A stretch of DNA of 38,385 nt from Clostridia bacterium. Lineage in GTDB: Bacteria; Bacillota; Clostridia; Oscillospirales; CAG-382. Both the position numbers and the translations under genes were made by a program. The first letter of the stretch is position 1. Each line of letters starts with the position of its first letter. This document shows positions 15,798 through 25,164 of the stretch, in pieces. Under the pieces are notes generated by a model that searched no databases, was not told where the DNA came from, and saw only the letters and a list, made by a program, of their open reading frames with translations. The stretch covers positions 1 to 38,385 of the forward strand of contig JAFSNK010000013.1 of assembly GCA_017447445.1 (NCBI GenBank). The letters run 5' to 3'.

Positions 15798-16091
15798 ATG
15801 AGGGAGTTTTTGTTTGCCGCCGCCGCGTTCGGCACGGGCGTGCTGGTTTCTTTCGTTAATTACTTAATAAGCAAAAAGCTGCTTCAAAGCGGCAATACCG
15901 GCTTCGCCGCCACCGCGCGCAGCATCGTTTCCGCGGCGTTCCTTATCGCGCTGTTCTTTATCGGGGCAAAGACTTCGCTGCCCGCCGTTCCGATGCTCGT
16001 CGGCGGCGCTTTGGGCATGACCGCGGGTCTTATACTGTTTACGGTATTGCTTATTAAAAAATACGGCGGAAAGGAGAGGGACGATAAATAA
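15798..16091 (+). CDS. AtpI-like small membrane protein, first gene of the atp operon
   Basis: A 97-residue hydrophobic protein with three clear membrane spans (about residues 3-23, 36-57 and 62-85) and a basic C-terminus (IKKYGGKERDDK). Small membrane proteins at this position before atpB are usually ATP synthase protein I, which helps c-ring assembly. The sequence is too divergent to claim the family firmly, so no symbol is given. ATG 15798 is preceded by GGGGA; an ATG at 15786 is possible but has no ribosome site. The stop TAA shares its last base with the atpB start. Confidence 0.65.
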   Translation: MREFLFAAAAFGTGVLVSFVNYLISKKLLQSGNTGFAATARSIVSAAFLIALFFIGAKTSLPAVPMLVGGALGMTAGLILFTVLLIKKYGGKERDDK

Positions 16092-16762
16092 TGGGCGAAC
16101 CTTCCGAACCTATCGTTAAGATCTTCGGCGTGCTCGATATAACCGGCGAAGTCATCGCGATGTGGATAATCATCGCGCTGGTCGCGGCGCTTTCGCTTAT
16201 CGTAACGCGCAACCTCAAAGAGCGCCCCGGAAAGCTGCAGAACGCGCTTGAAGCCGGAGTGGAATATCTTGATAATTTCTTTACCGATCTGCTCGGCAAA
16301 AAGCACGCGCGCAAATATATGTATTTCCTCGGCTCGCTGTTCTGTTTTATAATCATCGCCAACTATTCCGGGCTTTTGCCCGGCGTGGGGATGACAAAAT
16401 ACGTCAAAGCCCCCACCTCCTCGCTGTCGGTCACGCTCGGGCTCGGCGCGATCACGTTCCTCTTCCTGCAGGTGAATGGCTTCCGCGCCGGGGCGAAGCG
16501 CTACTACAAGCACTTCTTCTCGCCGTTCCCGCTGTTCATACTTATGATAATGGACGAGATAATCAAGCCGGCGTCGCTCGCGCTGCGTCTGTTCGGCAAC
16601 ATCTTCGGCGAGGAATCGGTCACCGAGAACCTCTATAACCTGTTCCCGGTCGGCCCGCCGATAATCATGATGTCGCTTTCGCTCATCTTCTGCGCGATCC
16701 AGGCGATGGTGTTCACAATGCTCACCGCTTCCTATCTTAACGAATTCATCGAAGAAGAATAA
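16091..16762 (+). CDS. atpB: F1Fo ATP synthase subunit a
   Basis: A 223-residue membrane protein forming the ion half-channels beside the c-ring. Five or six spans are visible, and the diagnostic helix EIIKPASLALRLFGNIFGEE near residues 157-176 contains the essential arginine (ALRLFGN). A second conserved patch is FCAIQAMVFTMLTASYLNE near the C-terminus. The N-terminal region is short, giving a length at the low end of the family. It overlaps the preceding stop by one base (TAATG). Confidence 0.95.
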   Translation: MGEPSEPIVKIFGVLDITGEVIAMWIIIALVAALSLIVTRNLKERPGKLQNALEAGVEYLDNFFTDLLGKKHARKYMYFLGSLFCFIIIANYSGLLPGVGMTKYVKAPTSSLSVTLGLGAITFLFLQVNGFRAGAKRYYKHFFSPFPLFILMIMDEIIKPASLALRLFGNIFGEESVTENLYNLFPVGPPIIMMSLSLIFCAIQAMVFTMLTASYLNEFIEEE

Positions 16763-17020
<258 letters not shown>

Positions 17021-17058
17021 GTCTGGCGACACAAGTCTTTTTACCGGAGTAGGATCGT

Positions 17059-17481
17059 ATGAATATTCAACCTTCCGTCCTTATATGGACGGTCATATGC
17101 TTCTGCGTTTTTATGCTCGTGCTCTGGAAGCTGCTGTTCAAGCCGCTGCTCGCGGTTATGGACGCGCGCCGCGAAAAGGTCGATTCCGCGCGGGAACGCA
17201 AACGCGGATCGGACGAACGCATCGCAAAGGCGAAGGAGGAAAAAGCCCTTGCCCTTGCCGAAGCGAAAGCCCGCGCCGCCGCCGCGTACGCCGCGAAAGC
17301 GGAAAAGCTGCGCGCCGATTCCGAATCGGAATTAAAGGCGCTTGCCGCGGAATACGAGCGTGAAAAGGAGACCGCGCGCGGAGAATACACCGGCGAAGCC
17401 GAGGCGACGCAAAAAACCGTCGCCGCGGAAGTCGGCGCTCTCGCGGGCGAGTTCGCGGAACAGCTTCTCAACTTCAGGTGA
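17059..17481 (+). CDS. atpF: F1Fo ATP synthase subunit b
   Basis: A 140-residue peripheral-stalk subunit: one N-terminal membrane span (about residues 8-28, followed by FKPLLAVMDARREKV) and a long alanine-, lysine- and glutamate-rich coiled coil. It is about 20 residues shorter than the usual 155-170. A second b-like segment is encoded at the start of the next gene, so this protein probably pairs with it as a b/b' heterodimer. Its stop overlaps the alternative GTG start of the fusion gene. Confidence 0.92.
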   Translation: MNIQPSVLIWTVICFCVFMLVLWKLLFKPLLAVMDARREKVDSARERKRGSDERIAKAKEEKALALAEAKARAAAAYAAKAEKLRADSESELKALAAEYEREKETARGEYTGEAEATQKTVAAEVGALAGEFAEQLLNFR

Positions 17482-17486
17482 ACGGT

Positions 17487-19709
17487 ATGGAAATAGTATA
17501 TTCGCTGGTGAATTTTCTGCTGCTCGCTTTGTTGATCTGGCTTTTCGGCAGGAAGATGATAAAAAGAATATTCGAAGGCAGGCGGGAACGCATAAACGCC
17601 GAACTCGACGAAGCGGAGGAGATCGAAAAAACGCTCTCCGCGCGCGAGTCGGAAGAGCCCGCCGCGTCACAGCCCGAAGCGGTCCCGGAGGAGGACGAAA
17701 GCGGGCTTGACGCTCTGCGCGCAAAATACGAATCGGAAAAGGCGCGCCTCGCCTCCGCGCAGGAGGCCGCGCTTGCGGATATCCGCCGCGAAAAAATGAT
17801 CGCCCTGCGCGACGAAGCCATTAATTCGCTTTGCAGGCGCTGCGGCGAAATGCTCGCCGCCGAACCCTATTATTCCCGTCTCCGCGGGATGGAACCGCTG
17901 TTTGTCGAAAAAATACTCGAAAATCTCAAGCTCACCCCCGGCGATATGTGCTATCTTATGCGCCACGACGTACTTTACGTCACGCTCACGTCGGCATATC
18001 CGCTTCCGGATGAGCTTGTCGAAAAAATCGGCGAGAAAGCCACGGAAATGCTGCACGCGGTCGGCGGCAAACCCTCTTACTGGGTAAAAGTCGACCCCGC
18101 GCTTATCGGCGGACTGCGTTTAAGGATAGGCGATACCGTTTACGACTGCACGGTGTTCAACCGGCTTTACCACCTCGACCGCGACCTTAAAAGGCGCCCG
18201 CTCGGCGCGGATATCGACGCGGACGGGATCATCGCCGACCTGCGTTCCGGCATAAAAGAAGCGCTTCCGCGCGTGGACGTCTTCCAGCTCGGCAGGGTTT
18301 TAAGCATTTCCGACGGCATCTGCTGGCTCGACGGTCTCGCGGATATAATGTACGGCGAAGTTATCGAATTCGAATGCGGCGAGAGGGGAATGATACTCGA
18401 TATCGAACCCGAACGCATCGGATGCGTCGTCTTCGGCAAATACGAACATATCGAAAGCGGCTCCCGCGTGCGCCGCGTCGGCAGGATGGCAAGCGTCCCG
18501 GTCGGCGACGTGCTGCTCGGCAGGGTGGTCGACCCGCTCGGCAGTCCCATCGACGGCAAGGGCAGGTTCTGGACCGACGAACGCCGCCCGATCGAATACA
18601 AAGCGCCGGGCATCCCCGACAGGCGCTCGGTCTCCGTGCCGCTGCATACCGGGATAAAGGCGATCGACGCGCTCGTCCCCATCGGACGCGGCCAGCGCGA
18701 GCTTATTATCGGCGACCGTCAGACCGGCAAATCCGCGCTCGCGGTGGATGCCATAATAAATCAAAAGGGCAAGGGCGTGGCGTGCATCTACGTCGCCATA
18801 GGGCAAAAGGACGCCTACGTCGCGGAGCTTCGCAGCAAGCTGGAAAAATACGGCGCGATGGAATACACCACCATAATCAGCGCCGCCGCCTCCAGCTCCG
18901 CTACGATGCAGTATATCGCCCCCTTCGCGGGCGCCGCGATGAGCGAATACTTTATGTATTCCGGCAGGGATTGCCTTATCGTTTACGACGACCTTTCCAA
19001 ACACGCCGTCGCCTACCGCGAACTTTCGCTGCTGCTTCACCGCCCCTCCGGGCGCGAAGCGTACCCCGGCGACGTGTTCTATCTGCACTCCCGGCTTTTG
19101 GAGCGCGCCGCGCGTCTCTCGCCCGAGGCGGGCGGAGGTTCGGTCACCGCGCTTCCGCTTATCGAAACCCAGGCGGGGGATATTTCCGCTTACATCCCGA
19201 CGAACGTCATTTCCATTACCGACGGTCAGATCTTCCTGGAAACCGAGCTTTTCAACGAAGGTCAGCGCCCCGCGGTGAACGTCGGGCTCTCCGTGTCGCG
19301 CGTGGGGTCTTCCGCGCAGACGAAGCTTATGAAGCAGGTCTCGTCGCGGCTGCGTATGGACCTCGCTCAGTACCGCGAGCTCGCGTCCTTCGCGCAGTTC
19401 GGTTCGGACCTGGACGACAGCACACGCCGCGTGCTCGATTCCGGCGCGCGTATGATGGCGGCGCTCCGCCAGCGCAGGTACGATCCGCTTCCCGACTGGA
19501 AGCAGGCGCTGCTGATATTCGCGGTGTCGGAGGGCTTCGCGTCCTCCGTCCCGGTGGAGGAGATGGAAAAATTCGAGACCGCGCTCTACGAATATTTCGA
19601 AAAGGAGCGCGGGGATATCGCGCAGACGCTCGCCACGGGAAAGCGTATGGACAGAGCGTTTGCCGGGGAGTTGAAAAAAGCGCTTAAAGAGTTCACGGAG
19701 GGGATGTAA
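17487..19709 (+). CDS. atpA: Fused ATP synthase b'-delta-alpha subunit
   Basis: A single 740-residue frame with three parts. Residues 1-110 are b'-like: one membrane span (about 5-20), basic GRKMIKRIFEGRRERI, then an acidic, Ala/Glu-rich coiled coil. Residues 162-235 match the delta/OSCP C-terminal domain (VTLTSAYPLP, DPALIGGLRLRIGDTVYD). About residue 240 to the end is a complete alpha subunit, with LGRVLSISDGICWLDGL, Walker A GDRQTGKS at 409-416, SVSRVGSSAQ with the arginine finger, and LDLAQ-type MDLAQYRELASFAQFGSDLD. The roughly 105-residue delta N-terminal helical bundle is not recognisable; only about 50 residues separate the coil from the delta domain. No Met and no ribosome site lie at the delta-alpha junction (about 18190-18270). 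ATG 17487 follows AGGTGA; a GTG at 17478 is the alternative start. Mycobacteria have b'-delta fusions, but I know of no alpha extension. Confidence 0.92.
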   Translation: MEIVYSLVNFLLLALLIWLFGRKMIKRIFEGRRERINAELDEAEEIEKTLSARESEEPAASQPEAVPEEDESGLDALRAKYESEKARLASAQEAALADIRREKMIALRDEAINSLCRRCGEMLAAEPYYSRLRGMEPLFVEKILENLKLTPGDMCYLMRHDVLYVTLTSAYPLPDELVEKIGEKATEMLHAVGGKPSYWVKVDPALIGGLRLRIGDTVYDCTVFNRLYHLDRDLKRRPLGADIDADGIIADLRSGIKEALPRVDVFQLGRVLSISDGICWLDGLADIMYGEVIEFECGERGMILDIEPERIGCVVFGKYEHIESGSRVRRVGRMASVPVGDVLLGRVVDPLGSPIDGKGRFWTDERRPIEYKAPGIPDRRSVSVPLHTGIKAIDALVPIGRGQRELIIGDRQTGKSALAVDAIINQKGKGVACIYVAIGQKDAYVAELRSKLEKYGAMEYTTIISAAASSSATMQYIAPFAGAAMSEYFMYSGRDCLIVYDDLSKHAVAYRELSLLLHRPSGREAYPGDVFYLHSRLLERAARLSPEAGGGSVTALPLIETQAGDISAYIPTNVISITDGQIFLETELFNEGQRPAVNVGLSVSRVGSSAQTKLMKQVSSRLRMDLAQYRELASFAQFGSDLDDSTRRVLDSGARMMAALRQRRYDPLPDWKQALLIFAVSEGFASSVPVEEMEKFETALYEYFEKERGDIAQTLATGKRMDRAFAGELKKALKEFTEGM

Positions 19710-20534
19710 ATGGCTACCCTGCGCGAGCTTCGCAAACGCCTTCGCAGCGTGCGTTCCACCGGCGCTCTCGCCGGAGCGATGAAAACCGTCTCCACCGCGA
19801 AATATTCGCGCCTTTCCTCCGCGCTGCAGGCGGGCTCGGAATACGCCCGCTGCTGCGATACCCTCGTTTCCATGGCGGGCGGGCTGGATATAGACCGCGA
19901 TTCCCTGCGGGGCGCGCCCGCGCTGTACGTGCTGTTTTCGGGCAACCGCGGGCTCTGCGGCGGCTATAATTCCGAATTGTTCGCTTTCTTTTCCGATCTT
20001 CGCCGCGACCTGCCGGATTCCTGCGTTTACGCCGCCTGCGGGCGCACCGCGCGCGAGTATTGCCGCGAAAAGGGGATAAAACTCGCTTACGAGTTCGATA
20101 TACCCGACGTTCCGACGTTCGAAGACGCCCGGCGCGTTTCGGAATATTTCCGCTGTCTTTATTCCGAAGGCGCGGTTTCGGAAATAATATTCGTTTATCA
20201 GAAGTTCGAAAATATGTTGAAGCAGACCCCCGCGACCTCGGTCTTCCTTTCGGCGCGGGCGGAGGAAGAAACGCCCGCCGACTGCGGGACGCTCTTCATC
20301 CCGGACAGAAAAACAGTCGCTGAGACGGCGATACCGGTCTGCTTCGACGAAAAGATATATTCGCATCTGCTAAGCTGCGCTTCCGGCGCGCAGGCGGCAA
20401 CGCTTATGGCGATGCGCGCCGCCTACGACAACGCCGGCGCCACGGCGGACACGCTCGAAACGGCTATAAACCGTCGCCGTCAGACCGAAGTCACCGCCGG
20501 AGTGATAGAGACCTCTTCGGATTTTTACAAATAA
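19710..20534 (+). CDS. atpG: F1Fo ATP synthase subunit gamma
   Basis: The 274-residue central rotor shaft. The N-terminal helix is LRELRKRLRSVRSTGALAGAMKTVSTAKYSRL; the Rossmann-like middle has LFSGNRGLCGGYNSELF; the C-terminal helix is ATLMAMRAAYDNAGATADTL followed by NRRRQTEVTAG. The last residues (VIETSSDFYK) depart from the usual small hydrophobic ending of gamma, which inserts into the catalytic hexamer. It starts directly after the fusion stop codon, with GGAGGGG inside that gene as ribosome site. Confidence 0.93.
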   Translation: MATLRELRKRLRSVRSTGALAGAMKTVSTAKYSRLSSALQAGSEYARCCDTLVSMAGGLDIDRDSLRGAPALYVLFSGNRGLCGGYNSELFAFFSDLRRDLPDSCVYAACGRTAREYCREKGIKLAYEFDIPDVPTFEDARRVSEYFRCLYSEGAVSEIIFVYQKFENMLKQTPATSVFLSARAEEETPADCGTLFIPDRKTVAETAIPVCFDEKIYSHLLSCASGAQAATLMAMRAAYDNAGATADTLETAINRRRQTEVTAGVIETSSDFYK

Positions 20535-20546
20535 AGAGTTTTCTGA

Positions 20547-21968
<1,422 letters not shown>

Positions 21969-21972
21969 CGCT

Positions 21973-22263
21973 ATGAAAACACCTATCGTTTTTAGAATAG
22001 TCACCCCGGACGGAATAAAAGCGAATACTGAATGCGAAAGCGTAAACGTTTTCGCCCGGGATAACGAAAAAGGCGAGGGCGGCGGCAGCGTGGGCATACG
22101 CCCGGGCCATCTTCCCGCGATAGTCGCTTTGGGAAAGGGCGAGGTCTGCGCCTTCCGCGATAATAAAAAAGTCTGCTCCGCGTTTGTCGAAGGCGGATTC
22201 GCCATCGTACGGGACAATACCGTGACCGTTATGACCGACACCTTTTCCGGAGGCGGCAAATGA
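21973..22263 (+). CDS. atpC: F1Fo ATP synthase subunit epsilon, beta-sandwich domain only
   Basis: A 96-residue protein that covers only the N-terminal beta-sandwich: FRIVTPDGI, GSVGIRPGHLPAIVALGKGEV, FVEGGFAIVRDNTVTVMTD. Typical bacterial epsilon has 130-140 residues, with a C-terminal helical hairpin that can inhibit ATP hydrolysis. Here translation stops right after the sandwich, and the stop overlaps the next start by four bases (ATGA), so the short form is the genuine end and not a window artefact. The insertion NEKGEGGGSVG before the conserved loop is also slightly unusual. Confidence 0.9.
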   Translation: MKTPIVFRIVTPDGIKANTECESVNVFARDNEKGEGGGSVGIRPGHLPAIVALGKGEVCAFRDNKKVCSAFVEGGFAIVRDNTVTVMTDTFSGGGK

Positions 22264-25145
22264 AACAAATCAAAAAAACACTCGTTTTCTTTATAACAGC
22301 GGCGCTGCTTTTTACGCTCTCACCGCTGTTTTTGTCTGCCGGCGCGGGCAGATCCGGCGCGGACGTCCCGCCGGTCATCCCTGCCCTGCGCGAATGGAAT
22401 GGCGCGGGGAAAGACAGGTTCGAACTCGCCCCGGGCGAAGTCGGCATTTCCGGCCCGGAGGACTGCGCCGAGCTTACGCATATCTCCGAAGCTTTCCGCG
22501 AGATGTGCGGGATCGAAGTCCCCTGCGGCGCCGCCGGGGCGAAACGCGTTATAAGCTTCGAGCTTAACGCCGCGCGGGACGCGTCCCTGGGCGACGAGGG
22601 ATACACGCTCGATATCCGCCCGGATTCGGTAAAGGTCGCCGCCAATACCGAAAAAGGGCTTCTGTACGGCGGCATAACGCTGGTGCAGATGGCGTACGCC
22701 GAAGGCGGTATCCGCTGCGGCACGGCGAAGGACCGGCCGGAATACCCCGTCCGCGCCGGGATGATAGACGTCGGGCGAGCCTGGATCCCTTTGGATTACG
22801 TCGAGCAGATGACGAAATTTATGGCGTGGTTCAAGCTTAACGAGATACACCTGCACATAAACGACGACAACGGGCAGGTGAACACGGGATTCCGGCTTGA
22901 AAGCGACGTTCCCGGGCTTTCCTCGGTCGTGAACGGCGAAAAACGCTACTATACCAAGGACGAATACCGCGCGTATCAGAAACGTATGCTCGAATACGGC
23001 ATCACCGTCGTGACCGAAATAGACACTCCCGCGCATTCCGGCGCGTTCTATACAATTACCGAAGGCGCCCCCGCGATGCTGAACGAGCGCTTTCTGGATA
23101 TCACCGACGAACACCGCGACGAAACGGTGGAGTTCGTTAAAAAACTGTTCGACGAATATCTTACGGGCGACGATCCGGTCTTCGTCGGAAAGACGGTGCA
23201 CATCGGCACCGACGAATACGACAGGGAATACAGCGAGGAAATGCGCAAATACACCGCCGCCATCGCTCAGCACGTCTATTCGCGCGGGTATATCCCTCGC
23301 TTCTGGGCGGGCTTCGGCAAAGACGGGTTCCCCGGGCGGACGGAGCTTCCGAAATATCTGCAGTGCAGTATGTGGGACAACGGCATTTCCGGGCTCGAAG
23401 AGATAGTGGCGGGCGGATACGATATGATAAACACCATAAACGGGCGCCTCTACGTCGTTCCGGGCAGCGAAAGCGGTTTTGCCGACCGTTACGACCTTAA
23501 AGACCTTTACACGAACTGGGACGTCTGGCGGTTCAACAGTTGGGGAAGCGACAACAAGGTCGATCCGCATTACGATCATCTGCTCGGCGCCTGCTTCGCG
23601 CTGTGGAACGACTATTACTGCTATAACTACGGCATCACCGAATACGACGTTTTCGACAGGATACGCGCCATGAGCTGCCTTATGGCGGAAAAGGCGTGGT
23701 GCGGCGGCGATACCGCGGAGATCGGGTACGAAAACTTCGCCGGAAGATACGAAAAGCTTTCGCCCTTCGCCGGCTTTTCCGATCCCGGCGGGCGCAAAGC
23801 GGCTTCCGGGTTCGGCTTTTCCTGCGAAAACGGCGCGCACACCTCGAAAGGCGATATAGTTTTCAACGGCGAATTCGGTGAAGAAGGTTTTATCCTCGAC
23901 GGGGCGTCGTTCATATCCGGCGGTGATTACAGCGTCGGGTTCCCGCTTACCGTCGATATGGTGCTGCGGCTCGATTCGGTCCCGCAGACGCCGCTGTTCG
24001 GCGGCGGCAGCGCCGCGCTTTACGCCGATCGCGACGGCAAAGGCCGCGTCGGGTTCACCGCGGGGTATTACACCTTCCTGTTCGACTGTGCGATCCCGCT
24101 CGGCGAGGAAACGCGCCTTACTTTCATCTGCGACGGAAAGAACACCCGCCTCGCCGTCGACGGTACGGTAAAAGACGGCGCGATGACCGACGCGTTCTGT
24201 TACGACGCGGTGAACCAGAGCAACGCCTCGGGCAGTAAGATGAACAACCTTTACCTACCGCTTGCCGAAATAGGGAAGGGCTTCACCGGGTATATCAAAA
24301 GTCTGGAGATACTGCCGTATCCGCTCGACGTCGGCTCGCTTTACGCCGAAAGAAACGTCGCGCTGGGCGCAGACGTAAGCGTTTCCGGGCTGGAGGTGCA
24401 GGACGGCAGGTTCACCGCCGAAATGGCTGTCGACGGCGAAAGTTCCACGCGGCTTTCCTTCGCGCGGGACAGCGACGAGCAGTGGCTCGTTATCGACCTC
24501 GGAGCGCCTACCTCCGTAAGCAAAATAGAAATAGAGTTCTACGAGCACGTCGAATCCTACGATATATTCGTTTCCGAGGACGGCGCGGATTACAAAAAAG
24601 CCGTTTCCGTGCGCGACGGCGAAACGATGAAGCGCCAAACCGACGTTCATTCCTTCGCTTCCGCCCCGCTTCGCGCGCGGTTCATAAAATACGTGCAGAA
24701 CAAGCGCAATTACATCGCCGAATGGAACACCTATTACAGCGGCGGCATTTCGGAGGTGCGGGTGTTCGATTTCGACCGCCGCGCCTACAATAAGCTCATC
24801 GAGGACGCCTACGACGCGATCGCGTACTACGGCAAGGGCGCTCCGGAGGCGTCGGTTTTGCAGAAAACGGCGGCAAAGCTGGAGGCGTACCTTAAAAAAG
24901 AACCGCTTTATACAAGGAATATCGAATCGCTCGCGGAGACGCTGCGCGGGCTCATACCCGAAGCTTCCGGTGCTTCCTCAGCCCCCGAAAGCGCCGTTCC
25001 CGGCGAAAGCTCCGCGCTCCCGGAGGAAAGCGGAAACACGGCAAGGCATACCGCGCTTGTGATCTTGGCGGCGGTCATCGCCGTCGCCGCGGCGGTGATG
25101 CTTGCCATAAAGGCGCGCAGAATGAAGAGGGAAAAAGAACAGTAA
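22260..25145 (+). CDS. GH20 beta-N-acetylhexosaminidase, multidomain surface protein
   Basis: A 961-residue secreted or anchored glycosidase. It has an N-terminal signal sequence (about residues 7-27), a GH20b-like domain, then the GH20 barrel with AGMIDVGRAWIPLDYVEQM, NEIHLHINDDNGQ and the catalytic pair D318-E319 in HIGTDEYD. A LamG-like beta-sandwich (about 535-690) and an F5/8 type C discoidin-like domain (about 700-840, with WLVIDLGAPTSVSKIEIEF) follow, then a Ser/Pro/Glu-rich stretch and a final membrane span with a basic tail. It should release terminal GlcNAc or GalNAc from glycans outside the cell. It overlaps atpC by four bases, so it lies in the ATP synthase transcript, an odd partner for that operon. 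Confidence 0.88.
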   Translation: MKQIKKTLVFFITAALLFTLSPLFLSAGAGRSGADVPPVIPALREWNGAGKDRFELAPGEVGISGPEDCAELTHISEAFREMCGIEVPCGAAGAKRVISFELNAARDASLGDEGYTLDIRPDSVKVAANTEKGLLYGGITLVQMAYAEGGIRCGTAKDRPEYPVRAGMIDVGRAWIPLDYVEQMTKFMAWFKLNEIHLHINDDNGQVNTGFRLESDVPGLSSVVNGEKRYYTKDEYRAYQKRMLEYGITVVTEIDTPAHSGAFYTITEGAPAMLNERFLDITDEHRDETVEFVKKLFDEYLTGDDPVFVGKTVHIGTDEYDREYSEEMRKYTAAIAQHVYSRGYIPRFWAGFGKDGFPGRTELPKYLQCSMWDNGISGLEEIVAGGYDMINTINGRLYVVPGSESGFADRYDLKDLYTNWDVWRFNSWGSDNKVDPHYDHLLGACFALWNDYYCYNYGITEYDVFDRIRAMSCLMAEKAWCGGDTAEIGYENFAGRYEKLSPFAGFSDPGGRKAASGFGFSCENGAHTSKGDIVFNGEFGEEGFILDGASFISGGDYSVGFPLTVDMVLRLDSVPQTPLFGGGSAALYADRDGKGRVGFTAGYYTFLFDCAIPLGEETRLTFICDGKNTRLAVDGTVKDGAMTDAFCYDAVNQSNASGSKMNNLYLPLAEIGKGFTGYIKSLEILPYPLDVGSLYAERNVALGADVSVSGLEVQDGRFTAEMAVDGESSTRLSFARDSDEQWLVIDLGAPTSVSKIEIEFYEHVESYDIFVSEDGADYKKAVSVRDGETMKRQTDVHSFASAPLRARFIKYVQNKRNYIAEWNTYYSGGISEVRVFDFDRRAYNKLIEDAYDAIAYYGKGAPEASVLQKTAAKLEAYLKKEPLYTRNIESLAETLRGLIPEASGASSAPESAVPGESSALPEESGNTARHTALVILAAVIAVAAAVMLAIKARRMKREKEQ

Positions 25146-25147
25146 AA

Positions 25148-25161
25148 GGCGGTTTTCCGCC
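25148..25161. terminator. Short hairpin between convergent genes
   Basis: GGCGG (25148-25152) and CCGCC (25157-25161) form a 5-bp stem with a TTTT loop in the 19-base gap between the GH20 gene and the convergent lipoprotein gene. No T-run follows on the plus strand, so termination strength is doubtful. Confidence 0.3.
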
Positions 25162-25164
25162 GCG

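Noticed and set aside
18190..18270. Separate start for an independent alpha subunit
   Set aside because: No ATG exists at the junction, and the only GTG (about 18271) lies inside the alpha domain without a Shine-Dalgarno sequence.
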